From Flavisolibacter longurius (GTDB lineage: Bacteria; Bacteroidota; Bacteroidia; Chitinophagales; Chitinophagaceae), in NCBI GenBank assembly GCA_014163555.1, contig JACJGO010000001.1:372001-436000 (forward strand): a DNA stretch of 64,000 nt, written 5' to 3'. This document shows, piece by piece, positions 17,196 through 26,443 of the stretch. Position 1 is the first letter of the stretch, and the number at the start of each line of letters is the position of its first letter. The notes under the pieces are model-generated. The model had not been told where the DNA came from, did not search any database, and saw only the letters and a list, made by a program, of their open reading frames with translations. The position numbers were made by a program, and so were the translations under genes.

Positions 17196-20056
17196 TTCAG
17201 TTCCTCTTTCAGAAACTGTCCGGTAAAGCTTTCTTTTACTTTCAGCAAATTTTCCGGTGTGCCTTCAAACAGAATTCTGCCGCCGCCAGAGCCACCTTCA
17301 GGACCCAGATCAATGATATGATCGGCTACTTTGATCACGTCCATGTTGTGTTCAATCACAAGCACGGTGTTACCGCGATCTACCAACTTGTTCAGCACCT
17401 CCAAAAGATGATGAATGTCTTCAAAGTGCAAACCTGTGGTGGGCTCATCCAGAATGTAAAATGTTTTACCAGTATCGCGTTTGGCCAATTCTGTTGCCAG
17501 CTTTACCCGTTGCGCTTCGCCACCGCTTAAGGTAACTGCTGATTGTCCCAACGTGATGTAACCAAGACCCACATCTTCCAACACCTTGATCTTACGATGC
17601 AGGAAAGGAACGGGCTGAAAAAATTCAACGGCTTCTTCCACGGTCATGTCCAGTACATCGGCAATGGATTTTCCCTTGTAACGGATCTCCAGCGTTTCAC
17701 GGTTATACCGTTTGCCATTACACTTTTCGCAGTGCACATACACATCGGGCAGAAAGTTCATTTCGATGGTGCGCAAACCACTGCCTTCACACATATCACA
17801 ACGACCGTTTTTGACATTGAACGAAAAACGACCGGCATTGTAACCACGGATTTTCGCTTCCGGAATGGAAGCAAACAAAGTCCTGATCTCGGTAAAGAAA
17901 CCGCAATAGGTTGCCGGGTTGCTTCTTGGTGTACGGCCAATGGGTGACTGATCGATCTCGATGACCTTGTCAATCTCATCCAGGCCTTTTACCGATTTGT
18001 ATGGCATCGGCGTCATTTTGCTGTTGTAACAATGCGTCGACAGCAAAGGGTAAAGCGTTTCGTTGATCAGGGTTGATTTTCCACTGCCACTCACGCCGGA
18101 AACCACAATAAATTTCCCCAACGGAAATTTTACGCTGACGTTTTTCAGGTTATGCCCGGTAGCGCCTTTGATCTCGATGCATTTTCCATTGCCCTTGCGG
18201 CGCTCTGCAGGTACGGCAATCTCCCGTTCACCATTTAAAAAATGAGCCGTTAGGGTATCTTTTTTTAACACCTCCGTAGGCGTGCCTTGTGCCATAATAC
18301 GGCCACCATGATAACCGGCTTTTGGCCCCACATCAATCAGGTGATCCGAAGCCAGCATAATATCCTTGTCATGCTCCACCACCAACACGGAGTTGCCGAT
18401 ATCACGAAGGTTTTTGAGCGCCGTGATCAACCGATGGTTATCGCGTTGATGAAGGCCAATAGATGGTTCATCTAAGATGTATGTAATGCCCTGCAATTGG
18501 GAACCGATCTGTGTAGCCAGGCGAATGCGTTGCGATTCGCCACCACTCAGTGTTCTGGTAGCGCGGTAAAGTGTCAGATAGGTTAACCCAACATCCAGCA
18601 AAAACTGGAGACGGTCACGAATCTCTTTGTTGATCTCTTTGGCAATCACATTTTGTTTTGCACTAAGCCGCTTTTCAATACCGGTGAACCATTGCTGCAA
18701 CTCGGTCAGGTCCATGTTGCTTAGTTCAGCAATGTTTTTTTCATCCACCTTAAACCAAAGGCTTTCTTTTTTTAACCGTGTGCCATCACAGGTTTTGCAG
18801 GTTGTGAGTTCCATAAACCCTTCAGCCCAACGCTGAATCGCTTCGCTGGTGCTGGTGGCAAACCAACGCTTTACCTGGTTCACTACGCCTTCAAACTCGC
18901 CATTGTACCCTGACGTTTCAATTTCTTCATCATTGTACTGCAGGTCTTCATCGGAAACGCCTTCTGTTTTTCCATAAAGCACAAGATTCAGTGCTTTTTC
19001 CGGCAGGTCTTTCAGCGGTTTATCCAGACTGAATTTTTCCTTTTTTGCCAACTGCTGCACCTGTCGGAAGATATAGGCTTCCCGTTCGCCACCCAGCGGC
19101 GCAATGCCACCGTCGTTGATGCTAAGACTATCATCCGGAATAATGGCAGACATATCCACCGTATACACTTGACCCAAACCCTTACAGGTAGGACAGGCGC
19201 CATAAGGCGAATTAAATGAAAAAGCATTGGGCGATGGTTCCTCGTACGAAAGACCGGTATCCTCACACATCAGCGCTCTAGAGTAGGTCGCTTCGTCTTT
19301 GGCATCTTCAGCAAAAACAAACATCAGATCTTTGCCCAGCTTCAGCGATTGCTGCACACTTTGGCTAATCCTTGTCCGCATGTCTTTCGCCACTTTCAGG
19401 CGATCGACCACCAGTTCAATATCGTGGATCTTATAGCGATCCACCTGCATCTTCGGCGCCAGGTCTTTGATCTCTCCATCCACCCGCACTTTCAGAAATC
19501 CTTTTTTGCGAACTTCTTCAAACAGTTCACGATAGTGTCCCTTACGACCACGTACAAGAGGCGCCAACAAAGAAATCTTAGCGCCGTCAAAGCGCTTCAT
19601 AATATTATTGACAATCTCGTCTTCGCTCCAGCGCACCATTTTTTTGCCGGTGTTATACGAATAGGCCTCACTAGCCCTGGCAAACAGCAGGCGCAGGAAA
19701 TCATAAATCTCCGTTACAGTACCTACAGTTGAACGCGGATTTTTATTGGTGGTTTTTTGCTCAATTGAAATCACCGGCGAAAGCCCGGTGATTTTGTCCA
19801 CGTCGGGCCGCTCCATCTCGCCCATAAACTGGCGGGCATAGGCACCAAAGGTTTCCATGTAGCGGCGCTGTCCTTCGGCAAAAATGGTATCAAAGGCCAG
19901 CGAACTTTTTCCGCTGCCGCTGATACCGGTAATCACCACCAGTTTATTTTTTGGGATCGAAATATCAACGTTCTTCAGGTTGTGCTCCTTTGCGCCAAAA
20001 ACCTCGATGAATTCTTCTTCCGGATTGCCGTTCACAGGCATTTTTGTTTTTTTCAT
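17174..20056 (-). CDS. uvrA: Excinuclease ABC subunit UvrA
   Basis: UvrA is the damage-recognition ATPase of nucleotide excision repair. This 960-residue copy has Walker A GISGSGKS (residues 44-51) and GVSGSGKS (near 650), with two ABC signatures, LSGGESQRIRLA and LSGGEAQRVKLA. The C-terminal zinc module CDMCEGSG...CEKCNG is intact. In the first zinc module the leading pair reads CEDT where CxxC is usual, while the trailing CPTC is present. A TATCTTCG box at 20081-20088 on the minus strand may be the -7 element. Bacteroidota often carry more than one UvrA; this looks like a full-length canonical one. Confidence 0.95.
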   Translation of the reverse strand: MKKTKMPVNGNPEEEFIEVFGAKEHNLKNVDISIPKNKLVVITGISGSGKSSLAFDTIFAEGQRRYMETFGAYARQFMGEMERPDVDKITGLSPVISIEQKTTNKNPRSTVGTVTEIYDFLRLLFARASEAYSYNTGKKMVRWSEDEIVNNIMKRFDGAKISLLAPLVRGRKGHYRELFEEVRKKGFLKVRVDGEIKDLAPKMQVDRYKIHDIELVVDRLKVAKDMRTRISQSVQQSLKLGKDLMFVFAEDAKDEATYSRALMCEDTGLSYEEPSPNAFSFNSPYGACPTCKGLGQVYTVDMSAIIPDDSLSINDGGIAPLGGEREAYIFRQVQQLAKKEKFSLDKPLKDLPEKALNLVLYGKTEGVSDEDLQYNDEEIETSGYNGEFEGVVNQVKRWFATSTSEAIQRWAEGFMELTTCKTCDGTRLKKESLWFKVDEKNIAELSNMDLTELQQWFTGIEKRLSAKQNVIAKEINKEIRDRLQFLLDVGLTYLTLYRATRTLSGGESQRIRLATQIGSQLQGITYILDEPSIGLHQRDNHRLITALKNLRDIGNSVLVVEHDKDIMLASDHLIDVGPKAGYHGGRIMAQGTPTEVLKKDTLTAHFLNGEREIAVPAERRKGNGKCIEIKGATGHNLKNVSVKFPLGKFIVVSGVSGSGKSTLINETLYPLLSTHCYNSKMTPMPYKSVKGLDEIDKVIEIDQSPIGRTPRSNPATYCGFFTEIRTLFASIPEAKIRGYNAGRFSFNVKNGRCDMCEGSGLRTIEMNFLPDVYVHCEKCNGKRYNRETLEIRYKGKSIADVLDMTVEEAVEFFQPVPFLHRKIKVLEDVGLGYITLGQSAVTLSGGEAQRVKLATELAKRDTGKTFYILDEPTTGLHFEDIHHLLEVLNKLVDRGNTVLVIEHNMDVIKVADHIIDLGPEGGSGGGRILFEGTPENLLKVKESFTGQFLKEELKGVASSK

Positions 20057-20222
20057 TCAGACCTCTCCAATCAGGGACAGCGAAGATACAGAACGGATTC
20101 CCTGCACGATTTGCGAAAGTTCTTAGCAAAAAATATTTCGGGGATTTTAACCTTTCCTTCGTTTCTGGCACAGTTTTATGTAAGAAGGGCGAAACGCCTT
20201 TATCAACACAAAATACGCAGAT

Positions 20223-20804
20223 ATGAAAAACGCTTTCGTTTTAGCAGGTGCCTTCTTTTTGGCCACAGTAACCAATGCGCAAACTACGCCAGCCACACAA
20301 CCCGCCACGCCTGTGCAGGACACAGCAACTGTATCGTACAGAGATACCAGCATCGGGAAAGCCTATGTTACCAACCCTGAACGGTTCCAGGGATTAACGT
20401 CGGAAACACTTACTCCCTCTCATGTTTTCCCAGCGTTAGGTTCCTATACAGCAAGCGGTACGTCTACAGCAAGCATCACCATTTCACTGGACGAAACCAA
20501 CAAAGGAATTGTTTGGGTTGATGGCTTGCCGCAAGGTCGCTTTAAAGCTCTAATGAAAAAATCACCGGCTGTTTATAAAGTGCCCGCGCAGAAATCTGAA
20601 AGCGGTCAAAGTATAGCAGAAGGTACATTATACCTGAACCCTGAAACAAATGAACTGACGATTCTTTTGGGTCGCTCATTTAATGACGCAGATCCTACAT
20701 CAGCTTTCACCAACGTTTCCAAGAAGACTAAAGTTTGGCAATACACCGGTATCAAAGCCGATGCACAGCCAACATCTACGCTGCCAGCCTCGCAAAATCA
20801 ATAA
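20223..20804 (+). CDS. Secreted protein of unknown function
   Basis: This 193-residue protein has a clear signal peptide ending near TNAQ (residue 20), then a Thr/Pro/Ala-rich stretch. A single folded domain may follow (about residues 70-175; KGIVWVDGLPQGRFKALMKK and GTLYLNPETNELTILLG). I do not recognise a family. It has no lipobox and no T9SS sorting domain, so it is probably periplasmic. It is a single-gene unit with its own terminator. Confidence 0.75.
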   Translation: MKNAFVLAGAFFLATVTNAQTTPATQPATPVQDTATVSYRDTSIGKAYVTNPERFQGLTSETLTPSHVFPALGSYTASGTSTASITISLDETNKGIVWVDGLPQGRFKALMKKSPAVYKVPAQKSESGQSIAEGTLYLNPETNELTILLGRSFNDADPTSAFTNVSKKTKVWQYTGIKADAQPTSTLPASQNQ

Positions 20805-21146
20805 CCTATCCAGAACCAAAAAAGGTCCCGCAATGCCGGGACCTTTTTTATTTATATAACCCCTCCTTTCCCCATTTGTAGAAAATAATCCTGACCTGAT
20901 TTGATTGATCGTTGTAAAACTTTAAATCGTCTGAACAAAACAATTATGCGCTGCAAATGAGTGAATTTTTTTAAGTGGTAAAACCACTATTCTTTCCTGT
21001 TTGTGAAAGAATACTTGTCTTGCATTAAGGAAACAGCAGCAACTTGTTCACATTCTCTTAAAGCTTTCTAAAAATGAGGTTTTGAACAGTGTGTATTGAC
21101 ACCCAATGGTACAGTGTTTGGAATTTGGGATACCAAATAAAGTACT
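20805..21146. other. Intergenic region before the OmpA-like gene
   Basis: After the terminator at 20819-20850, about 300 AT-rich bases lead to the OmpA-like gene. I see no ORF or RNA; they probably carry its promoter, but no clean TAnnTTTG box is visible. Confidence 0.5.
20819..20850 (+). terminator. Terminator of the secreted-protein gene
   Basis: AAAGGTCCCG and CGGGACCTTT form a GC-rich stem with a 6-base loop, followed by a T tract. Confidence 0.9.
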
Positions 21147-21821
21147 ATGAAACAAATTAAACACGTTACCCTCCTCGCTGCACTGTTTGCCATTCTACTA
21201 TCTAGTTGTAAAACGGCTACCCGCACACAAAAAGGCGCTGTGATTGGTGCTGCCGGCGGAGGTGCCATTGGTGCCGTTATTGGCAAAGCTGCCGGTAATA
21301 CAGCCATGGGTGCCATCATTGGTGCAACCGTAGGTGGCGTTACCGGCGCCGTGATTGGAAAGAAGATGGACAAACAGGCTGAAGAAATGGAGAAAGTGTT
21401 AGGGGATGCAGAAGTACGTCGCGAAGGCGAAGGCATTGTGGTAAAGTTTAAAGAACAGGTGCTTTTTGCCTTTAATAGCTCGGACCTGGGAGGCAATGCC
21501 CAAACAAACCTTAACAAGCTGGTGGATGTACTGAACCGTTATCCGGATACCGACATTACCGTGATTGGTCATACCGACAGCAAAGGCACAGATTCCTATA
21601 ACCAAACGCTTTCTGAAAAGCGGGCCAATTCTGTGATCAGTTATCTCCGTAACCGCAACATTACGTCTTCTCGCCTGACGGCAAAAGGTATGGGTGAATC
21701 AGACCCGATTGCAAGCAATGACACAGAGGATGGCCGTTCGCAAAACCGCCGCGTGGAGTTTGTGATTACCGCCAACGAAAAAATGAAGGAAGAAGCCCGT
21801 CGTGAGGCCGCCAGACAATAA
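21147..21821 (+). CDS. OmpA family lipoprotein
   Basis: This 224-residue protein is an outer-membrane lipoprotein that binds peptidoglycan. The signal ends in the lipobox LLSSC with Cys21. A glycine-zipper segment follows (about residues 30-75, GAAGGGAIGAVIGKAAG), then an OmpA C-terminal domain (about 105-215) with the peptidoglycan-binding GHTDSKG and NRRVEFV motifs. It resembles the YiaD group. It anchors the outer membrane to the cell wall. Confidence 0.93.
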   Translation: MKQIKHVTLLAALFAILLSSCKTATRTQKGAVIGAAGGGAIGAVIGKAAGNTAMGAIIGATVGGVTGAVIGKKMDKQAEEMEKVLGDAEVRREGEGIVVKFKEQVLFAFNSSDLGGNAQTNLNKLVDVLNRYPDTDITVIGHTDSKGTDSYNQTLSEKRANSVISYLRNRNITSSRLTAKGMGESDPIASNDTEDGRSQNRRVEFVITANEKMKEEARREAARQ

Positions 21822-21899
21822 AGTTATTGGCAACAAGTAAAGAATAGCAGAAATAGTTTTTAAGAATAATTATTACACGCATTAAACCCGGATTTACTT

Positions 21900-22577
21900 A
21901 TGAAAAAAATGGTATTGACAGCAGGCATCATCAGCGTATTTGCCTGGAGTGCTGCCGCGCAGCAAACAAAGGTTTCGATGGTTAGAACAGATGGTACGTC
22001 AGTTGGCATTCATGCCGGTGTAAACATGTTTAACATCAATGGCAAGAATGCCGTAGGCACAGAACTCGACAACAAATTGAAAACCGGTTTCAGTGCCGGT
22101 GTGAATGTTGCCATTCCGCTTGGCAGTGGTTTTTATGTGCAGCCCGGCGTTGACTTTACACAAAAAGGTACGGAAACAGAAAACGACATTAAAACCACGC
22201 TTAATTACATTGACATTCCTGTGAACTTTGTGTACAAGCCTATCCTCGGTTCCGGCAACCTGGTTCTGGGTTTTGGTCCCTACCTTGGTTTTGGGATTAG
22301 TGGAAAAGTGAAGAATGCAAACGGCACTACATCCGATGTAGAATTCAAGGATGAATACGATGCAAGTCTGCCGGGTACAACCACGCAGTTGCGAAGGTCC
22401 GATGCCGGTGCCAACCTGATGGCGGGTTACGAATTCTCCAACAAGCTTTCCGTAAACCTGAAAGCGCAATTGGGACTGAAAGACATCAACCCTGATGTAC
22501 CGGATAATTCTTCTGTAAACGATCAAACCCGCTTCCGCAATACGGGTTTTGGTCTTTCACTGGGTTATCGATTCTAA
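21900..22577 (+). CDS. Outer membrane beta-barrel protein (PorT-like family)
   Basis: This 225-residue protein has a signal peptide ending AAAQ and alternating hydrophobic strands typical of an eight-stranded barrel (GVNVAIPLGSGFYVQPGVDF, LGFGPYLGFGISG). It ends in an aromatic residue (LSLGYRF), as outer-membrane barrels do. The role is unknown; members of this porin-like family are common in Bacteroidota. It may be co-transcribed with the OmpA lipoprotein 78 bases upstream. Confidence 0.87.
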   Translation: MKKMVLTAGIISVFAWSAAAQQTKVSMVRTDGTSVGIHAGVNMFNINGKNAVGTELDNKLKTGFSAGVNVAIPLGSGFYVQPGVDFTQKGTETENDIKTTLNYIDIPVNFVYKPILGSGNLVLGFGPYLGFGISGKVKNANGTTSDVEFKDEYDASLPGTTTQLRRSDAGANLMAGYEFSNKLSVNLKAQLGLKDINPDVPDNSSVNDQTRFRNTGFGLSLGYRF

Positions 22578-22598
22578 ATTTGCGCAACTCTTTTAATA

Positions 22599-22629
22599 AA
22601 AAAAGCTGCCCTGGAGGCAGCTTTTTTAT
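22599..22629 (+). terminator. Terminator of the beta-barrel gene
   Basis: AAAAAAGCTGCC and GGCAGCTTTTTT form a perfect 12-bp stem around CTGGA. Confidence 0.92.
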
Positions 22630-22705
22630 TGCAATTCATCCGGCCATTTCACCAATCCGTATACAATGTGCATGCATGTTTTTGATGATGTTGTTATTTC
22701 GTAGC

Positions 22706-23575
22706 ATGAATACGGCATCCTCTTCCCTCCTTCTTTTTGGCAGTACCGGGAACTTGGGTAAAAAGATTGCCCGGGCCGCCACCGAACAAGGCTACCGCGT
22801 AGTAGCTGTTGTCCGAAACAAAGCCAAAGGCGAAGCCATCAAAGGATTGGTACAGGATTATATTGTGGCCGATGTGACCAATCCCTCATCGCTGGAAGGC
22901 ATCTGTAATGGTTTTCAAATTGTCATCTCCGCCTTGGGCAAATCGGTTTCGCCCAACGAAAAGAGCAAACACACCTTCCGGCAAATTGACCTCGAAGCGA
23001 ACAGCCATATACTTACCGAAGCTGTAAAAAGCGGTGTGAAAAAATTTACTTACGTTTCTGCGTTCTCCTCCGAGCAGTACCCGCATCTTGAATACTTTTC
23101 CGTGCACCACCAGTTTTCTGAAAAGCTCAAAGCATCTGGCCTTGACTATGCCATCATCAAACCACCGGCGCTTTTCAGTGCCTTTCTGGATTTGATGGAT
23201 ATGGCAAAAAAAGGCATGCTGGTTACCATGGGCAAGGGTGACAAACTCACCAATCCCATTTATGAAGGCGATCTGGCTGCCATTTGCATACATGCTATCA
23301 ACCAACCGAATGTTGTTATCGAAGCCGGTGGCAAAGAAGTGTTGAGCCGTCACCAGATCAATGAGATCATTCAGCGGGCCATTAATCCTGCCAAAAAAGT
23401 GCGAAAAATCCCTTTGGGGCTGGTCACTTCCGGTCTGCCTCTGCTGAAACCCTTCTCCCGCAATCTTTACGATAAAATGGCGTTTTTTACTGAGGTGATG
23501 CAACACGATACGGTTGCACCAGCATTGGGCGAAACCCGCCTGGCGGATTATATCCAGCAACAATTGCAAGGCTGA
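22706..23575 (+). CDS. NmrA-like / SDR family NAD(P)-binding protein
   Basis: This protein of 289 residues from the ATG at 22706 has a dinucleotide-binding motif GSTGNLG (residues 12-18) and the atypical-SDR layout of NmrA or NAD(P)H-binding proteins (VRNKAKGEAI, VADVTNPSSLEG, FTYVSAFSS). The open frame begins at 22580, but that part crosses the preceding terminator and does not look like protein. Its function could be redox sensing or a reductase; the substrate is unknown. Confidence 0.85.
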   Translation: MNTASSSLLLFGSTGNLGKKIARAATEQGYRVVAVVRNKAKGEAIKGLVQDYIVADVTNPSSLEGICNGFQIVISALGKSVSPNEKSKHTFRQIDLEANSHILTEAVKSGVKKFTYVSAFSSEQYPHLEYFSVHHQFSEKLKASGLDYAIIKPPALFSAFLDLMDMAKKGMLVTMGKGDKLTNPIYEGDLAAICIHAINQPNVVIEAGGKEVLSRHQINEIIQRAINPAKKVRKIPLGLVTSGLPLLKPFSRNLYDKMAFFTEVMQHDTVAPALGETRLADYIQQQLQG

Positions 23576-23648
23576 TCAAAACGTTTTTACCAGCCAGGAA
23601 CTCCAATTTTATGCTATACGTTTAACGTTTGGCGTTGGCCGTTTGCCG

Positions 23649-23656
23649 TACTTTTG
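23649..23656 (+). promoter_or_regulatory. -7 promoter box of the GT2 gene
   Basis: TACTTTTG fits TAnnTTTG and ends 8 bases before the ATG at 23665. A TTTG at 23628-23631 is at about the -33 position. Confidence 0.6.
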
Positions 23657-23664
23657 CCGCCTGT

Positions 23665-24630
23665 ATGAGAGAACTTTCGCTTGTCATCCCGGTGATGAAT
23701 GAAGAAGACAACATTCAACCCCTGCTGGAAACCGTTCGGGAGGCCCTGAGGGACATTGACTATGAAGTGATTTTAGTGGATGACGGCTCATCCGACGCTA
23801 CCCGCAAACGCATTGTTGAACATGCCGATGACCGTACCGTATTGGTAGAGCTGCGCAAAAACTATGGGCAAAGCACTGCCATGACGGCGGGAATCGACCA
23901 TGCCAACGGCAAGTACGTCGCCCTGATTGATGGCGACCTGCAAAATGATCCCTCCGACATTCCTTTTATGCTGGACCTGCTCAAACGCGAAGACTGGGAC
24001 GTGGTGGCCGGCAACCGCAAGAACCGCAAGGATGGCGCTTTGCTTCGTAAACTACCCAGCAAAATTGCCAATGCAATTATTCGTCGCATGACAGGTGTTT
24101 ACATTAAAGATTATGGCTGTACGCTAAAGATCTTCCGCAAAGAAATTGCCGACGACCTGGGCCTTTACGGCGAATTGCATCGCTTTATTCCGGTGCTGGC
24201 CAAGCTTCAGGGTGCCCGGATGACGCAAGTGGATGTAAAACACCACCCCCGCCGTTTTGGAAAAAGTAAATACGGCATCGGCCGCACCTTCCGTGTATTG
24301 TCAGACCTGGTGCTGATGGTGTTTTTCCGTCGCTACATGCAAAAACCCATGCACCTGTTTGGCCCTATTGGCTTTGTTTCGTTTGGACTTGGCCTGTTGA
24401 TCAACCTTTATTTGCTGGTACTGAAAATCCTGGGACAGGACATCTGGGGAAAGCCGATCCTGATCCTTGGTCTTATCTTTCTTTTGGGCGGTGTACAATT
24501 AATTACCATTGGTATTTTGGCGGAGATTGCTGTTCGTACCTATTACGAATCGCAAAGCAAAAAGACTTACCAGGTACGAAAAGTACATTACAAAGAAAAA
24601 GTGCCGCAAACGCTGGAAATCACGGTGTAG
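23665..24630 (+). CDS. Glycosyltransferase family 2, polyprenyl-phosphate type
   Basis: This 321-residue protein resembles dolichol/undecaprenyl-phosphate sugar transferases (GtrB, ArnC). It has the GT-A start ELSLVIPVMNEED, the nucleotide-binding DDGSSD, the metal site DGDLQNDP, and two C-terminal membrane helices (about residues 220-285). It probably loads a sugar onto a lipid carrier at the inner membrane for envelope glycan modification. The start at 23665 is chosen because the upstream in-frame TTG at 23629 overlaps the promoter. Confidence 0.9.
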   Translation: MRELSLVIPVMNEEDNIQPLLETVREALRDIDYEVILVDDGSSDATRKRIVEHADDRTVLVELRKNYGQSTAMTAGIDHANGKYVALIDGDLQNDPSDIPFMLDLLKREDWDVVAGNRKNRKDGALLRKLPSKIANAIIRRMTGVYIKDYGCTLKIFRKEIADDLGLYGELHRFIPVLAKLQGARMTQVDVKHHPRRFGKSKYGIGRTFRVLSDLVLMVFFRRYMQKPMHLFGPIGFVSFGLGLLINLYLLVLKILGQDIWGKPILILGLIFLLGGVQLITIGILAEIAVRTYYESQSKKTYQVRKVHYKEKVPQTLEITV

Positions 24631-24750
24631 GGATGTGAGACGTGAGAGGTCAGACGAGAAACAGTAGCATCTCTATATTTCAAACTGTTTTACAAAAGTT
24701 TGCCGGGCTTTCAACGTGTGAACCCGTGAACAAGTAAACTCGTAAACTCC
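24631..24750. repeat. Intergenic heptamer-style repeats between converging genes
   Basis: Two degenerate 7-base repeat arrays flank this gap. One directly follows the GT2 stop (GATGTGA, GACGTGA, GAGGTCA, GACGAGA). The other directly precedes the end of the opposite gene (AACGTGT, GAACCCG, TGAACAA, GTAAACT, CGTAAAC). No standard terminator is seen here. Confidence 0.5.
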
Positions 24751-24752
24751 TG

Positions 24753-25739
24753 CTACGGCAGGATCAGCACTTCCCTGTTCTGCAAAAACCATTGGTGAAA
24801 GGCTTCAATTCCATCTTTTAATTTGGTCGATGGCTGGTAATTCAGGAGCCGTTGCGCTTTGCTGATGTCAGCATAGGTGTGCGGCACATCACCTTCCTGC
24901 TCGGGCAGTTGATTGATGACTGCTTTTTTCCCCATGACTTCTTCAATGGTTTGCACCAGGTCTTTCAACGAAATGGAATACCGGTTACCCAGGTTGATAA
25001 TTTCAAAATTGGAAGCCTTGTATTCAATGGCGGCCAAAATGCCTTTTACAATATCATCCACATAAGTATAATCGCGGCTGGTAGAACCATCGCCATAAAA
25101 CGGGATGGGTTCGCCGGTTTCAATGGTGCGAATGAATTTATGGATCGCCAGATCGGGACGCTGTGAAGGACCATAAACGGTAAAAAAGCGCAGGGCGATA
25201 AACCGCAAACCCGTCAGGTGACTGGCCACATGACCAGCCATTTCTCCCGCCAGCTTTGTCATGGCATAAGGCGAAATGGGTTGCAGCTTTTCATCTTCGG
25301 CCCAGGGAAGGTTTTTATTGACGCCATACACGCTGCTGCTGGAAGCAAATACAAATTGTTTTACACCCACTTGCCGTGCATAATCGAGCAACATCTGCGT
25401 ACCCACAACATTGGTTTGCTGGTAGCCTACCGGGTCGGCAATACTGGGACGAACGCCGGCCTTTGCGGCCAGGTGAATAATGACATCGACCGGCTGCGGA
25501 AGAATCTTTTCCAGTTCTATGGCAGTGAGGCTGGTGATATCCCTGTCAAACACCAAAATATTTTGAAAATCCTCCCAGTTTTCGGTGTTCAGCAGTTTGA
25601 TCTGCCTGGCGTAAAATGGGTCAAAATTGTCAATCACGGTAATGAGCAGTTCCTCATTTTCTTTTACTGCGTTCACCAGATGACTGCCGATAAATCCCGC
25701 CCCGCCTGTGATCAGATAATGTTTTTGGTACTGGCTCAT
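24753..25739 (-). CDS. NAD-dependent nucleotide-sugar epimerase (UDP-glucuronate 4-epimerase-like)
   Basis: This 328-residue extended SDR has TGGAGFIG at residues 11-18, the active-site SSSSVYG and YAMTK, and C-terminal sugar-nucleotide motifs (PFYGDGSTSRDYTYVDDI). AKAGVRPS and the overall pattern fit UDP-glucuronate 4-epimerases, which interconvert UDP-glucuronate and UDP-galacturonate. With the adjacent GT2 and PAP2 genes it suggests envelope or capsular sugar metabolism. The exact substrate is inferred. Confidence 0.85.
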   Translation of the reverse strand: MSQYQKHYLITGGAGFIGSHLVNAVKENEELLITVIDNFDPFYARQIKLLNTENWEDFQNILVFDRDITSLTAIELEKILPQPVDVIIHLAAKAGVRPSIADPVGYQQTNVVGTQMLLDYARQVGVKQFVFASSSSVYGVNKNLPWAEDEKLQPISPYAMTKLAGEMAGHVASHLTGLRFIALRFFTVYGPSQRPDLAIHKFIRTIETGEPIPFYGDGSTSRDYTYVDDIVKGILAAIEYKASNFEIINLGNRYSISLKDLVQTIEEVMGKKAVINQLPEQEGDVPHTYADISKAQRLLNYQPSTKLKDGIEAFHQWFLQNREVLILP

Positions 25740-25749
25740 TCGTTGATTT

Positions 25750-25757
25750 TAACTTTG
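25750..25757 (+). promoter_or_regulatory. -7 promoter box of the PAP2 gene
   Basis: TAACTTTG matches TAnnTTTG and ends 11 bases before the ATG. It sits in the 29-base gap between divergent genes, so the PAP2 promoter must reach into the start of the epimerase gene. Confidence 0.6.
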
Positions 25758-25768
25758 CTCCCTTTATT

Positions 25769-26419
25769 ATGAGACTGCAAAGTAAAGAATATCAGTATTT
25801 CCGGATGGCAGTCCTTTTTAGTTCCCTGCTCGCCATCCTTCTTTCGGTGTTTGTTGCCATCTATGGCAGAGACCAATCATTCCTGATGATTAACGGTAAC
25901 CATTCGCCGCAGGCCGATTATTTTTTTAATTATTTCACCTATCTCGGCGATGGCATGATATGGGTTCCCCTGTTCCTGTATACGCTTATATATCGTCGCG
26001 ATTTTTTTATTGCCGTACTGGCAGCGCTGATCATTTGCACCTTTATCACCCATTTTGGCAAACGGGTCATATTTGAAGGCACGCCACGGCCGCTCCGCCT
26101 CCTGGAAGACGCCGCCAGGGCCGTTCCGCTCATGACCGGCCGTGATGCCTATAGTAACAGTTTTCCTTCAGGCCACACCAGCACAGCGTTTACGTTCTCG
26201 TTATTACTGGCGTTTTTGATAAGGCGAAAATTTGTTGTTTATGTATTCCCTATCATTGCCTTTTTGGTTGGTTATTCGCGGGTGTACCTGGCGCAGCATT
26301 TTGTAACCGATGTGCTAGCAGGTACGGTCATTGGCATCATCTCTTCCTACCTGTCAATTGTTATTTACGACCGGTACCGGCAAAAGAAAAAACAAAAAGA
26401 AGCTCAAACCGCTACGTAG
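25769..26419 (+). CDS. PAP2 family phosphatase
   Basis: This 216-residue inner-membrane protein has about six helices and the three acid-phosphatase motifs: KRVIFEGTPRP, SFPSGH and SRVYLAQHFVTD. PAP2 enzymes remove phosphate from lipid phosphates such as undecaprenyl pyrophosphate or phosphatidic acid. The neighbouring polyprenyl-phosphate sugar transferase makes a lipid-carrier role attractive but unproven. The Lys-rich C-terminus is cytoplasmic. Confidence 0.92.
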   Translation: MRLQSKEYQYFRMAVLFSSLLAILLSVFVAIYGRDQSFLMINGNHSPQADYFFNYFTYLGDGMIWVPLFLYTLIYRRDFFIAVLAALIICTFITHFGKRVIFEGTPRPLRLLEDAARAVPLMTGRDAYSNSFPSGHTSTAFTFSLLLAFLIRRKFVVYVFPIIAFLVGYSRVYLAQHFVTDVLAGTVIGIISSYLSIVIYDRYRQKKKQKEAQTAT

Positions 26420-26443
26420 TTACCTCACGACTGATTTATCCCC

